Positions 10,412 to 19,279 are shown, numbered from the stretch's first letter. The stretch: DNA of 48,856 bases from Cognatilysobacter segetis (GCF_004359965.1 NZ_SMRQ01000020.1:1-48856), one strand, 5' to 3'. Notes: generated by a model from the sequence alone, not told the origin. Program-made: numbers and translations.

Positions 10412-12439
10412 TCAGCCGATGGCGACCGCGGCCGTCTTGAGCGGCAGGCGCAACTCGAACGTGGAGCCCTGCCCCGGCCCCGGGCTGGAGGCCGTGAGGC
10501 TGCCGCCGTGCAGCTGCGCCAGACTGCGCGCCAGCGACAGGCCGATGCCGAGCCCGCCGTAGTGCCGCTCGGGCGTGGTGTCGGCCTGCGCGAACAGGTC
10601 GAACACGCGCGCGATCAGCGCGGCGTCCATGCCGACGCCGGTGTCGTGCAGGCGCACCACCGCCTCGTCGCGCTCGATCGTCGACACCAGGGTGATGTGT
10701 CCGCCCGGCGGCGTGTACTTCGCCGCGTTGTTGAGCAGGTTGGTGAGCACCTGCGTCAGGCGCACCGGATCGGCGTCGAGCACCAGTTCCGGGTTGGCGT
10801 CGATCACCTCGAGCTGGTGCGCATGCCGCTGCAGCAGCGGCTGCGTCTGCTCCACCGCCGCGGCGATGACGTCGCCCAGGCGCACGTCGCGGCGCTGCAG
10901 CGCCGAGAGGCCGCGCGTCACGCGCGACACGTCCATCAGGTCCTCGACCAGGTTGCGCATGTGCATCGCCTGGCGGTCGATGATCTCGGTGGCCTGCCGC
11001 ACGGTCGCCTCGCGCTCGGGCGCCATGCGCAGCAGCTGGACGGCGGTGACGATCGGCGCCAGCGGGTTGCGGAGTTCATGCGCGAGCGTCGCCAGGAACT
11101 GGTCCTTCTGGCGGTCGGCCTCGCGCAGTGCGGCCTCGCTGCGCTCGAGGAGCTGCTGCGCGCGCTTGAGGTCATCGATTTCGGTGCAGGTACCCATCCA
11201 GCGCGTGATGCGGCCATCGGCATCACGCACCGGCAGCGCGCGCCCGAGCACCCACTGGTAGACGCCGTCGCGGTCGCGCAGGCGGTACTCGACGTTGTAG
11301 GGCTCGCCGGTGGCCAGGCTGTGACGCCAATGCGACCAGGCCATGGGTTGGTCGTCCGGATGGAACATGCCGGCCCAGCCTTCGCCATCGGTGGACCCGA
11401 CCGGCATGCCGGTGAAGTCGTACCAGCGCTGGTTGTAGTAGTCATGGAAGCCGTCGGGCCGCGTCGACCAGATCATCTGCGGCACGAGGTCGGCGATGGT
11501 GCGGAAGCGCGCCTCGCTCTCGCGGGCCGCGGCGAGCGCCGCATGGCGATCGGTCACGTCGCCGCCCTGCACGAACACCGTATCGATCCGCCCCGATGTG
11601 TCGCGCACCGGCTGGTAGACGAAGTCCACGTAGCGCGTTACTCGTCCACCGTTGCCATCGTCGAGCGCCACGGCCACGTCGCGCCCGGCATAGGCCTCGC
11701 CGGTGGTACGCACGCGGTCCAGCAGGTCGATGAATCCCTGCTCGACGACCTCGGGCAGCACGTCGCGCAGGCGCTGACCGACGAAGCCACGCTTGCCCAC
11801 GAGCGCTTCGTACGCCTCGTTGGCGCGCTCGAACACGTAGTCCGCGCCGCGGAGCACCGCCATGAAGCCCGGGGCCTGCGCGAAAAGGTCGTCGACGAAG
11901 TCGAGCTGTGCCGACAGTCGCAGGTTGTCGCGCTGCACGGCGGCCGCGCGCGACAGCACGCCGCCCTCGAGCTGCTCCTGCGTCAGCCCCGTGGCTTCGC
12001 GTGCGGTCCGCAGCGCCTGGCGCAGCCGGTGCGACTCGGTGACGTCCATGGTGTGCTGCATCACGGCGACGACTTTCCCGCTCGCATCGCGCACCGGCGT
12101 GTGGGTGGCGCTCCAGAACCGGGCGTCGACGACTGGGCCGTCGGGTGTGTCGACGGTGATCGTGTAGGGAATCAGGGCCAGCGTCTCGCGCTCGCCGGTT
12201 TCGAACGTACGCTCGAGCGAGCGGCGCAGGATGCCCGCCTGCGATGTGCCGTCGCATTCGACATCGCCCGGAAACAGGTCGAACAGGTAGCGCCCGATCA
12301 GCTGCTCGCGGCTGACGCCGCAGAGCAGTTCGTAGGCCCGGTTGGCCTCGATGTAGCGCAGCTCGCGGTCCAACACCATGTAGGCGTTGGGCGAGTGCTG
12401 GAACAGCGCGTCAAACGGAAGGGCCACGGGCGGTTCCAC
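10412..12439 (-). CDS. Soluble multi-PAS sensor histidine kinase
   Basis: Orphan sensor kinase of about 675 aa. Three PAS/PAC-like modules are visible (about 10-135, 165-300 and 300-425), the third with the typical ending WMGTCTEIDDLKRAQ. HisKA follows with the phospho-acceptor H454 in LAHELRNPLAP. A HATPase_c domain has the N box NLLNNAAKYTPPGG, the G1 box DTGVGMD and the G2 box GGLGIGLSLARSL. There is no membrane segment, so it senses a cytoplasmic signal (redox, light or ligand). The reading frame can be extended to a TTG at 12547, but that start lies inside the terminator hairpin at 12546-12571, so a GTG at 12439 is preferred. No response regulator is adjacent. Confidence 0.88.
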   Translation of the reverse strand: MEPPVALPFDALFQHSPNAYMVLDRELRYIEANRAYELLCGVSREQLIGRYLFDLFPGDVECDGTSQAGILRRSLERTFETGERETLALIPYTITVDTPDGPVVDARFWSATHTPVRDASGKVVAVMQHTMDVTESHRLRQALRTAREATGLTQEQLEGGVLSRAAAVQRDNLRLSAQLDFVDDLFAQAPGFMAVLRGADYVFERANEAYEALVGKRGFVGQRLRDVLPEVVEQGFIDLLDRVRTTGEAYAGRDVAVALDDGNGGRVTRYVDFVYQPVRDTSGRIDTVFVQGGDVTDRHAALAAARESEARFRTIADLVPQMIWSTRPDGFHDYYNQRWYDFTGMPVGSTDGEGWAGMFHPDDQPMAWSHWRHSLATGEPYNVEYRLRDRDGVYQWVLGRALPVRDADGRITRWMGTCTEIDDLKRAQQLLERSEAALREADRQKDQFLATLAHELRNPLAPIVTAVQLLRMAPEREATVRQATEIIDRQAMHMRNLVEDLMDVSRVTRGLSALQRRDVRLGDVIAAAVEQTQPLLQRHAHQLEVIDANPELVLDADPVRLTQVLTNLLNNAAKYTPPGGHITLVSTIERDEAVVRLHDTGVGMDAALIARVFDLFAQADTTPERHYGGLGIGLSLARSLAQLHGGSLTASSPGPGQGSTFELRLPLKTAAVAIG

Positions 12440-12545
12440 AGGCGTAGAGGCGTAGTATGAAGCCTCTCGCCGCCCTTGCTCGCGCCGCCTATCACCTTCC
12501 GTGCGCGTGCGTACGTCGCCGGCTCCACGCGCGCCGCGGCCCCGC

Positions 12546-12571
12546 AAAAAAAAGCGGGGCTTTCGCCCCGC
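12546..12571 (-). terminator. Rho-independent terminator, minus strand
   Basis: A perfect 7-bp stem (GCGGGGC / GCCCCGC) with a 4-nt loop, followed on the minus strand by eight T. It ends transcription from the small minus-strand gene at 12598-12816 and insulates the kinase gene below it. Confidence 0.88.
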
Positions 12572-12597
12572 CTCCTTGTCGATCGCGACCTCCGGAC

Positions 12598-12816
12598 TCA
12601 GCGCCTGGCAGGCGTTGACCCCTGCTCGCGCTCGCGCTCGGCGGTGGAACTCGCGCTGATGACGGACGGCCCCTCGTGGCCCTTCAACTGCGGCGGACCG
12701 TCAGCGGCCGGCTTGCCGACCGCACCGGTGCGCGCGTCCGGGAGGTTGCCACCTGTCGTGCGGTCGGTGGGCGAGGTCACGCGCTTTTCGCTGTGGGTTT
12801 CGTTTGAACGGTTCAT
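12598..12816 (-). CDS. Small hydrophilic hypothetical protein
   Basis: ORF of 72 codons for a charged, Gly/Pro/Ser/Thr-rich, probably disordered protein with no recognised family. Support for coding: an ATG start with GGGAAA about 6 nt upstream, a stop 27 bp before a strong terminator in the same direction, and a terminator that has no other obvious gene to serve. It could instead be part of a small RNA or an mRNA leader. No function is proposed. Confidence 0.5.
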   Translation of the reverse strand: MNRSNETHSEKRVTSPTDRTTGGNLPDARTGAVGKPAADGPPQLKGHEGPSVISASSTAEREREQGSTPARR

Positions 12817-13010
12817 AAGTATTTCCCGGTGGCGACCCGACGAGGTCGCGGAAGGCCGAAGCCTGGAGCTTCCTAGGAAGCGAGAGCCCGACGCGGCGAT
12901 GCGGCGTCAGAGGTGCGGCCGGGATCGTTGCTGGCGAATCGGTGCGGGCCCAAGCTGCGCGCGCGGGGGGGACGGTCGCGTGACAGCAGCGGACACCGCG
13001 CTTGCAACGC

Positions 13011-13271
13011 TCAGCGGCGTTGAGGTCTCGCACGCCCACCGCCGGTGCGCCGTTTCGTCGCGGCACGCTCGCGCCAGGCGGCCATCTGCACGATGAGCCC
13101 GGGCGGCTCCAGCGCCATTCGCGGCGCGAGCCTTTCCGGCGGCGACGGCGGCTCGGCAGCGCACGCGGGCGGGTGGGGCCACCCCTCATTGGTCGCGCGG
13201 TGCCATTGGGCGTCATCCAGCGCCTGCCGGGCGATGTCGACGGGTCGGTCGTCGGGGGTATCGATACTCAT
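13011..13271 (-). CDS. Possible small hypothetical protein
   Basis: ORF of 86 codons beginning MSIDTPDDRPVDIARQALDD. The first 30 residues look like a real folded start and the third codon positions are GC-rich, in line with coding. The C-terminal third is Arg-rich and unconvincing. There is only a weak ribosome-binding site (GGAAC). No family is recognised; several overlapping frames compete in this stretch. Confidence 0.4.
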   Translation of the reverse strand: MSIDTPDDRPVDIARQALDDAQWHRATNEGWPHPPACAAEPPSPPERLAPRMALEPPGLIVQMAAWRERAATKRRTGGGRARPQRR

Positions 13272-13406
13272 GGGGGCGTTCCGCGACGCATGCCTCGCGC
13301 ATGCACCGCGACCGTCGCCCTGTGCGGGTTACGCCCTCGCGACGACGCGTGCCGCATACCGTCGCGCCTGTGCTCACCTGCAAGTAACAGGGCAAGGAGG
13401 ACGTTG

Positions 13407-13469
13407 ATGCTGCGGCGTCCTCCCGGCCGCAGTACCTGTCGAAAGGTGCCAGAAGGGAGAAGGCAGTAA
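13407..13469 (+). CDS. 20-codon micro-ORF with strong Shine-Dalgarno
   Basis: ATG at 13407 is preceded at 7 nt by AAGGAGGA, the best Shine-Dalgarno match in the window. The peptide would be MLRRPPGRSTCRKVPEGRRQ. Its TAA falls within the left side of the large hairpin 13461-13502. This arrangement suits a translated leader peptide; the PPG triplet is a known ribosome-slowing motif. It may also be chance. The next gene starts at 13545. Confidence 0.35.
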   Translation: MLRRPPGRSTCRKVPEGRRQ

Positions 13470-13502
13470 GGAGGCCCCGGTCATCGACCGGGGCTTCTGC
13501 CT
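13461..13502 (+). terminator. Stem-loop after the micro-ORF, possible terminator or attenuator
   Basis: A perfect 8-bp core stem (GCCCCGGT / ACCGGGGC, loop CATCG, 13474-13494), extended by outer arms AGGCAG (13461-13466) and CTGCCT (13497-13502). It is followed by only a few T, so a classical intrinsic terminator is uncertain. An attenuator between the micro-ORF and the gene at 13545 is an alternative. Confidence 0.5.
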
Positions 13503-13544
13503 GGAACCACCGAACCACCCCCGCGCATCCGCAGGAGAATTCCG

Positions 13545-13796
13545 ATGCGCTTCGATATCTACGGGCGCACCGATGGGCTGCGCATCGTTGTCCCCTCGGT
13601 GCTGCCGCTGCCTTCGGGACTGGCCACCGAGGGTCCCCTCGTCAGCATTGGAACGGTTGCTCTGTCATTCGCCGCGCTCACGCCGGGGCTTTCGCATGCG
13701 ATCGCGCTGTCCGGCTTCGGCGTCGCAGGCGACCTGGACGACGCGATGATCGATCTCGCACTGCGCGAGCCGGGGCCCGCGGGCGAGCGCTGGTGA
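13545..13796 (+). CDS. Small hypothetical protein
   Basis: Protein of 83 aa with start MRFDIYGRTDGLRIVV, preceded by the good ribosome-binding site GCAGGAGAA at 8 nt. It has no signal peptide or membrane segment, a mildly hydrophobic middle and an acidic end. I do not recognise the family. It ends 18 bp before the stop of the convergent M28 peptidase. Confidence 0.62.
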   Translation: MRFDIYGRTDGLRIVVPSVLPLPSGLATEGPLVSIGTVALSFAALTPGLSHAIALSGFGVAGDLDDAMIDLALREPGPAGERW

Positions 13797-13814
13797 GCGC
13801 CGCCCCCCGCGCAC

Positions 13815-15179
13815 TCAGTAACCGCCGAAGCTGCCCGCCGCGCCCGGGAACACGACCGGGCTCTCGGTGCCGTCCTTGGCCACCGCCGCCACCCCGAAGA
13901 AGTAGTTGTCGATCACTACGTTCTTCAGCGTGTAGGCGGTCACGTCGCCGACGAAGCGCGAATGCGTCCACTGTGGGTCGGTGGTCAGGCGCCAGTAGAC
14001 CCGGTAGCCGGCGAGGTTCGGCGCCTGCTGGGCGCTGGGCCGCGTCCACGACAGCTTCGTATCGGCCGAGACCGCGCCCTCGATCTTCACCCCCGCCGGC
14101 GGCGGCGGCGCCCAGGCCATGCCGGCCAGGCTGACGGCGTCCAGCGCGGTGAGCTTGGCGGCGTAGCGGAAGTCCACGCCCTCGATCACGTCGCCGTAGG
14201 TGCGGCCGTTCTCGGTGCGCAGGTCCTGGTGCTGGCGGTCGTAGTTCTCGTTGGTCTCCATGACGCGCACGCCGGGGTAGCCGGCCTCGTTGAACGGCCG
14301 GTGGTGGCCGCCGCGCCCGAAGCGGTCGAGCCGGTAGACCATCATCACGTCGAGGTTGGGCACGTACTCGGCCATGCGGTCGATGTAGCGGCCGAGGTTG
14401 CGGCTGGGCGAATCCAGTTCGCCGCCCTCGAAGCGGCGCTGCTTGGCTTCGTCCGCCGTCTCGACGATGCGGGTGCCTTCGGAGAACACGCGCGCGGTGG
14501 TGTTGTCGACGACGCCGTTGATGCCCGACGAGTTGCCGATCATGTCGTTGTTGAGCTCGGCCTCCAGCCGCCAGCCCTGCTTCTTGGCCTCGGCGGCGAC
14601 GAAGCGGCCGCCGAACAGGCCCTGCTCCTCGCCCGATAGCGCCGCGTAGACGATCGACGCGGGGAACCGGTACTTCGTCAGCACGCGCGCGGCTTCCAGC
14701 GTGCCGGCCATGCCCGAGGCGTTGTCGTTCGCGCCTGGCGCGTCGGCAGTGGCGTTCATGACGTCGCTGACGCGCGAGTCGATGTCGCCGCTCATCATCA
14801 CGTAGCGGTCGGGGTCGGCCGTGCCGCGCTGGATCGCGATCACGCTGGTCACCTCCAGCGGCCCCGGGATGCGCGGCTCGCCCTGCACGGTGCCGGTGAC
14901 GTAGCGCACCTCCAGGCAACCGCCGCAGGCCTTCGAGATGCGCTCGAACTCGTCGTGGATCCAGCGCGTGGCCGCGCCGATGCCGCGGGTGTCGGATTTC
15001 TGGTCGGACAGCGTGTGGCGCGTGCCGAACGACACCAGCTTGCGCACGTCGGCCTCGATCCGCGCGGGCGACGGCGCGCTGCCGATGTCGTAGAGCTCGG
15101 GCTTGGACGCGGGCGGTGCCACCTGCGCGACGGCAGGCAGGGCGATCAGGCAGGCGGTGGCGATGGCGGTGCGGCGCAT
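13815..15179 (-). CDS. Secreted M28 family zinc aminopeptidase
   Basis: Exported metallopeptidase of 454 aa. The chosen ATG (15179) gives a clean signal peptide MRRTAIATACLIALPAVAQV; the longer frame upstream adds 12 residues before it. M28 zinc-site motifs are present: GDIDSR (D132, D134), GANDNASG (D152), SGEEQG (catalytic E184, ligand E185), NNDMIG (D212) and a late GGHHRPF histidine. The usual first-ligand histidine is an aspartate here, which I believe is normal for a xanthomonad subfamily. The last ~90 residues (PPPAGVKIEG... onward) resemble a fibronectin type III domain. It probably trims peptides outside the inner membrane. Confidence 0.88.
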   Translation of the reverse strand: MRRTAIATACLIALPAVAQVAPPASKPELYDIGSAPSPARIEADVRKLVSFGTRHTLSDQKSDTRGIGAATRWIHDEFERISKACGGCLEVRYVTGTVQGEPRIPGPLEVTSVIAIQRGTADPDRYVMMSGDIDSRVSDVMNATADAPGANDNASGMAGTLEAARVLTKYRFPASIVYAALSGEEQGLFGGRFVAAEAKKQGWRLEAELNNDMIGNSSGINGVVDNTTARVFSEGTRIVETADEAKQRRFEGGELDSPSRNLGRYIDRMAEYVPNLDVMMVYRLDRFGRGGHHRPFNEAGYPGVRVMETNENYDRQHQDLRTENGRTYGDVIEGVDFRYAAKLTALDAVSLAGMAWAPPPPAGVKIEGAVSADTKLSWTRPSAQQAPNLAGYRVYWRLTTDPQWTHSRFVGDVTAYTLKNVVIDNYFFGVAAVAKDGTESPVVFPGAAGSFGGY

Positions 15180-15283
15180 GGTGACCTCGGTCGTTGAGGC
15201 ACCGAGCGTAGCCAATGCCGCGTGCGGCGTCCGCGAGCGCGCTCACGCGACGGCGGCGTGCACGGTGCCCGGTGCCGATTCCG

Positions 15284-15289
15284 TACCAT
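15284..15289 (+). promoter_or_regulatory. Candidate -10 element giving a leaderless kinase mRNA
   Basis: TACCAT ends 6 nt before the GTG at 15296, so transcription would begin at the start codon itself. No Shine-Dalgarno sequence is seen before this GTG, which agrees with a leaderless message. Confidence 0.35.
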
Positions 15290-15295
15290 CGACGC

Positions 15296-17857
15296 GTGCC
15301 GACCCGCGCCGCCCCCCTGCCCACGCCGCCGCCCGCGCCCCGCCGTTTCCTGGGCTCGCCGGGCGCGCAGTCGCTGCTGGTCTTCGTGATCACGCTGCTG
15401 GTCACCGGCGCGCTGGTGGCCGGCGTAGCGATGAGCATCCGGCGGCAGGACCGGCTCGCCTTCGACTACGAGGTCGAGCGCACGCGCGAGGCGATCGAGC
15501 AGCGCCTTACGGTGACGGGCAACCTGCTGCGCGGCACGGCCGGCCTGTTCGAGGCCAGCCACGAGGTGACCAGCGACGAGTTCCGCCGCTACGTCGACAC
15601 GCTGCAGCTGCGCACGCGCTACCCCGGCATCCTCGGCATCGGCTTCGCGCGCTGGCTGCCGCCGGAGGACGTCGCGTCGTTCGAGGCCGGCGTACGCGCG
15701 CAGGGCCGGCCCGGGTTCCGCGTATGGCCCGAAGGCCCCCGGCCGCTGATGTCGAGCATCGTCTTCCTCGAGCCGATGGACCGCCGCAATGCCGCGGCGA
15801 TCGGTTTCGACATGCTCACCGAGCCCACGCGCCGCGCGGCGATGCTGGCTGCCCGCGAGCGCGGCGAGCTGGTCGCGTCGGGCAAGGTGACGCTGGTGCA
15901 GGAGATCGACCCCGCGAAGCAGGCGGGCTTCCTGATGTACCTGCCGGTGTACGCGCACGAGGAGGACGGCGCGCGCTCGGGCTTCCTCGGCTTCGTGTAC
16001 TCGCCGCTGCGCGTCGGCGACCTGCTGGCCGGCACGCGCGGGCCGGGCGCCAAGCGCATCGACTACGCGCTGTACGACGGTGACCGCGCCGAGCCGTCCG
16101 CGCTGCTGCGCGACACCCGCCAGCGCGGCGAAGCGCCCGGCCGGCTGACGGCGGAGCGGCGCCTGCTCGTCGGCGGGCGGCCGTGGCGGGTGCGCTATTC
16201 CAGCCGCCCCGCGCTCGACGATCTCTCGCAGCGCTGGCTGGTGCCGTGGCTGGCGCTGGCCGCGCTCGCCGCCAGCGCGCTGCTGGCCTCGCTGAGCTGG
16301 CTGCAGGGGCGGGCCCGCGTGCGTGCCGAGGCGGCGGTGGCGGCCGAGCGCGTGGTCGCGCTCACCCTGCACCGCGAGCGCGAGTGGCTGGGCGCGACGC
16401 TCTCGAGCATCGACGACGCGGTGATCGCGGTGGACGCCGGCGAACGCGTGACCTGGATGAACCCCGTGGCGGAACGGCTCACCGGCTGGTCGCGCCACGA
16501 CGCGCTGGGCCAGCCGTTCGGCGCGGTGGTGCACCTGCTGCGCACCGGCGACGAGGCCACCGCCCCCGACGGCCTGCACGGCCGCGGCGGCGCCATGCTG
16601 CGCGCGCGCGATGGCGAGGTGCGCCCGGTCGACCACAGCCGCGCGCCGATCCGCGAGGCCAACGGCGAAACGTCCGGCGCCGTGATCGTCATGCACGACG
16701 CCTCCGAGCGGTATCGCACCGAGGCCGAGCTGCGCGAGAACGACCGCCGCAAGGACGAGTTCCTCGCCATGCTCGCGCACGAGCTGCGCAATCCGCTGGC
16801 GCCCATCAGCACCGCCGCCACGCTGCTGCGCATGCCGCAGCTCGACGCCGCCCGCGTGCAGCACGCGAGTGCGGTGATCCTGCGCCAGGTCGGCCACATG
16901 ACCGAGCTCGTCGACGACCTGCTCGACGTGTCCCGCGTGACGCGCGGACTGGTGCAGCTCGATCGGGAAGTGTTCGACGTGCGCGAGGCGGTGCGCGCGG
17001 CGGCCGAGCAGGTCAACGCGCTGATCGAGCGCCTGCACCACGTGCTGGTGCTCGACCTCGGCGACGCGCCGCTCCACGTCGACGGCGACCGCACGCGGCT
17101 GACTCAGGTGGTCGCCAACCTGCTCAACAACGCGGCCAAGTACACGCCGCCGGGCGGGCGCATCCGCGTCGACGCGCACGCGCTCGACGGGCAGGTGATG
17201 CTGCGCGTGGAGGACACCGGCATCGGCATGGACGCCGCGCTGCTGCCGCGCGTGTTCGACCTGTTCACCCAGGCCGAGCGCAGCCTCGACCGCTCGCAGG
17301 GCGGCCTCGGCATCGGCCTGGCGCTGGTGCGCAGCGTGGTGGAGCTGCACGGCGGCCACGTGCGCGCGCTGAGCGCCGGCCCGGGCCGCGGCAGCGCGTT
17401 CGAGGTGGTGCTGCCGCGCGCCGTCGCGCCGGCGTCGCCGATCGCCGCCGCGGCCGGCCCCGCCCCGCGTGCGCCCGGCGCCGCGCTGCGCATCGTGGTG
17501 GTGGACGACAACGACGATGCCGCGCAGACGCTCGCGCTGCTGCTGCAGACGCTCGGCCACCACGTGCGCACGTATCCCACCGCCGAGGATGCCGAAGCCG
17601 CGCTCGACCCCGCGACCGATGCCTACATCCTCGACATCGGCCTGCCCGGCATCAGCGGCTACGAGTTCGCGCGTCGCCTGCGCGCCGATCCGCGCAGCGC
17701 GCATGCCGCGCTGTTCGCGCTGTCGGGCTACGGCCAGCAGGCCGACCTCGAGGCCTCGCAGGACGCCGGCTTCGCCGAGCACTTCGTCAAGCCGGTGGAG
17801 GCCGACCGCCTGCTGCGCGCGCTGGCGACGGTCACCGGATCGACGCCCGACTCCTGA
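15296..17857 (+). CDS. CHASE-domain hybrid sensor histidine kinase
   Basis: Inner-membrane hybrid kinase of 853 aa. The order is: membrane segment (about 26-48), extracytoplasmic CHASE domain (about 75-280, with the conserved YPGILGIGFARW start), second membrane segment (about 318-338) and PAS (about 370-480). HisKA follows with H495 in LAHELRNPLAP. HATPase_c has NLLNNAAKYTPPGG, DTGIGMD and GGLGIGLALVRS. A C-terminal receiver domain carries the phospho-acceptor D780 in YILDIGLPG. CHASE domains bind small ligands outside the cell. The GTG at 15296 is chosen because the ATG at 15215 lies in the promoter region of the divergent peptidase. No output gene is adjacent. Its kinase core is closely similar to that at 10412-12439. 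Confidence 0.9.
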   Translation: MPTRAAPLPTPPPAPRRFLGSPGAQSLLVFVITLLVTGALVAGVAMSIRRQDRLAFDYEVERTREAIEQRLTVTGNLLRGTAGLFEASHEVTSDEFRRYVDTLQLRTRYPGILGIGFARWLPPEDVASFEAGVRAQGRPGFRVWPEGPRPLMSSIVFLEPMDRRNAAAIGFDMLTEPTRRAAMLAARERGELVASGKVTLVQEIDPAKQAGFLMYLPVYAHEEDGARSGFLGFVYSPLRVGDLLAGTRGPGAKRIDYALYDGDRAEPSALLRDTRQRGEAPGRLTAERRLLVGGRPWRVRYSSRPALDDLSQRWLVPWLALAALAASALLASLSWLQGRARVRAEAAVAAERVVALTLHREREWLGATLSSIDDAVIAVDAGERVTWMNPVAERLTGWSRHDALGQPFGAVVHLLRTGDEATAPDGLHGRGGAMLRARDGEVRPVDHSRAPIREANGETSGAVIVMHDASERYRTEAELRENDRRKDEFLAMLAHELRNPLAPISTAATLLRMPQLDAARVQHASAVILRQVGHMTELVDDLLDVSRVTRGLVQLDREVFDVREAVRAAAEQVNALIERLHHVLVLDLGDAPLHVDGDRTRLTQVVANLLNNAAKYTPPGGRIRVDAHALDGQVMLRVEDTGIGMDAALLPRVFDLFTQAERSLDRSQGGLGIGLALVRSVVELHGGHVRALSAGPGRGSAFEVVLPRAVAPASPIAAAAGPAPRAPGAALRIVVVDDNDDAAQTLALLLQTLGHHVRTYPTAEDAEAALDPATDAYILDIGLPGISGYEFARRLRADPRSAHAALFALSGYGQQADLEASQDAGFAEHFVKPVEADRLLRALATVTGSTPDS

Positions 17858-17896
17858 GCGCCGCGCAGCCGCGATGCGTGCGCCTCGCGCACGCGA

Positions 17897-19171
17897 TCAG
17901 CCCAGCAGCGACGCCAGCTGCAGCACGCCGAAGATCAGCCCGCCGATCAGCGCGCCCACCGCGGTGCCGGTGTAGCGGATGAACTGCAGGTCGCTGCCGA
18001 CCGCGAGCTCCATCTCGTACGTCATCTCGTCGGCACTCCAGCGGTGGATGCGGTCGACGATGAAGCCGCGGATGGTCTCGCGGTGTTCCTCGATCAAGGG
18101 TTCCACCGTCTCGCGCACCGCGGTGCCGATCCACTCGCGCATCGCCTCGTCCTGCAGCAGGCGTGCGCCCACCGCAGCGATGCCCGCGGCGACACGCTCG
18201 GCGATCACCGAGTCCTCCTTCGCCGCGTCCTCGTCGACCCAGCGCACCAGGTCCATCAGCAGGCCGCGCAGGTAGGCGCGGAACTCGGGGCCGTCGATCA
18301 GGCGGTCGCGGTATTGCTCGACGTCGGCGCGCAGCCGCGCATCGGTGCGCAGCCGCCCCACCAGCGCCTGCACCTGGCGCTCCACGTACTGGCGCACCTC
18401 ATGGTCCGGGTCCTCGGCCATTTCGCCGACCAGGTCGATGCCGGCCGAGATCAGGCGGTTCGCCGCGTACTGGTCCGCGCCCAGCCAGCTCATCACCCGC
18501 CCCACCTCGCGGCCGACGCGGCGCTTGACCTCCTCCTGCATCTCGGGCGACTGCAGCTTGTCGGAGAGGAAGCGCAGCAGGTCCGTCACCAGCGCCTGGT
18601 GGCGGCCGTCGGCGGTGAAGCGCTCGATGCCGAGCGCGGCCAGCCCCGACAGGTCGACCGTGCGCAGCTTCTCGCGCGAGAGATCGTGCGCGAAGCGCAG
18701 CAGGCGATCATCCGAAAGCACGTCGAGGACCTTCGACAGCCCGCGCGCCACCGCCCGCCCCACCTTCCGCCCCGTCACCGGGTCGGCCAGCCGCCGCGCC
18801 AGCGCCGAGCCGAGGTCGGCCTCGCGCAGCTTCTCCGCCACCTGCTCGCGGCCGAGGAAATGGTTGCAGACGAAGTCCGCCAGGCTCTCGCCGATCGCGT
18901 CCTTGCGCGTGGGGATGATCGCCGTGTGGGGAATCCAGCGCTGCCCGAGCGGATGCCGGAACAGCGCGACCACCGCGAACCAGTCGGCCAGCCCGCCCAC
19001 CAGCGCCGCCTCGGCCATCGCCGCGAGCAGGCCGAGCGACCAGTGGTTGACATGCTGCTGCGCGATGCGCGCGGCGAGCAGCACCAGCGCGGCGAAGACG
19101 AGCAACGCGGCGGCGATGCGCTTGCGGCGGCACAGGGCGGTGAGGCGAGGGTCGGTGAGTGGCTCGGACAA
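17897..19171 (-). CDS. DUF445 family membrane protein
   Basis: Protein of 424 aa of the DUF445 (YjiN-like) family: start LTALCRRKRIAA, then two N-terminal membrane segments (about 20-35 and 45-70). The family motif GLADWFAVVALFRHPLG and PTRKDAIGESLADFV follow, then a long helical middle and a final membrane segment (about 398-420). The function of the family is not known. The only start compatible with the conserved N-terminus is a TTG at 19171; no ATG or GTG lies upstream in frame. It marks the left border of the accessory island. Confidence 0.85.
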   Translation of the reverse strand: MSEPLTDPRLTALCRRKRIAAALLVFAALVLLAARIAQQHVNHWSLGLLAAMAEAALVGGLADWFAVVALFRHPLGQRWIPHTAIIPTRKDAIGESLADFVCNHFLGREQVAEKLREADLGSALARRLADPVTGRKVGRAVARGLSKVLDVLSDDRLLRFAHDLSREKLRTVDLSGLAALGIERFTADGRHQALVTDLLRFLSDKLQSPEMQEEVKRRVGREVGRVMSWLGADQYAANRLISAGIDLVGEMAEDPDHEVRQYVERQVQALVGRLRTDARLRADVEQYRDRLIDGPEFRAYLRGLLMDLVRWVDEDAAKEDSVIAERVAAGIAAVGARLLQDEAMREWIGTAVRETVEPLIEEHRETIRGFIVDRIHRWSADEMTYEMELAVGSDLQFIRYTGTAVGALIGGLIFGVLQLASLLG

Positions 19172-19257
19172 GGTAATCGAGCTCAGGTAGCGGTTTGAGG
19201 CTGATTACCCTATCGAACATCCATGTAGCGAGAGCGGCACGGTGACGGGCGTGAGCA

Positions 19258-19279
19258 CAGCACGTGCCATGCTGGGCTC
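19258..19279 (+). repeat. Imperfect 22-bp direct repeat, left copy
   Basis: CAGCACGTGCCATGCTGGGC plus TC. It matches the copy at 20237-20258 at 20 of 22 positions and contains the inverted arms CAGCA/TGCTG. It lies between the DUF445 start and the end of the trypsin-like protease gene. Confidence 0.65.

Larger units (their letters stand above)
12817..13544. other. Gene-poor interval with two doubtful small ORFs
   Basis: This 728-bp interval holds no recognisable gene. The only items that look functional are the possible minus-strand ORF at 13011-13271, a 20-codon ORF with a very good Shine-Dalgarno sequence at 13407, and the hairpin at 13461-13502. The other long frames across it are Arg/Ala/Pro-rich shadows typical of high-GC DNA. 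Confidence 0.5.

Noticed and set aside
12440-12547. Longer N-terminus of the PAS kinase starting at a TTG
   Set aside because: It begins inside the terminator hairpin of the upstream gene and encodes an Arg/Gly-rich stretch before the first PAS domain.
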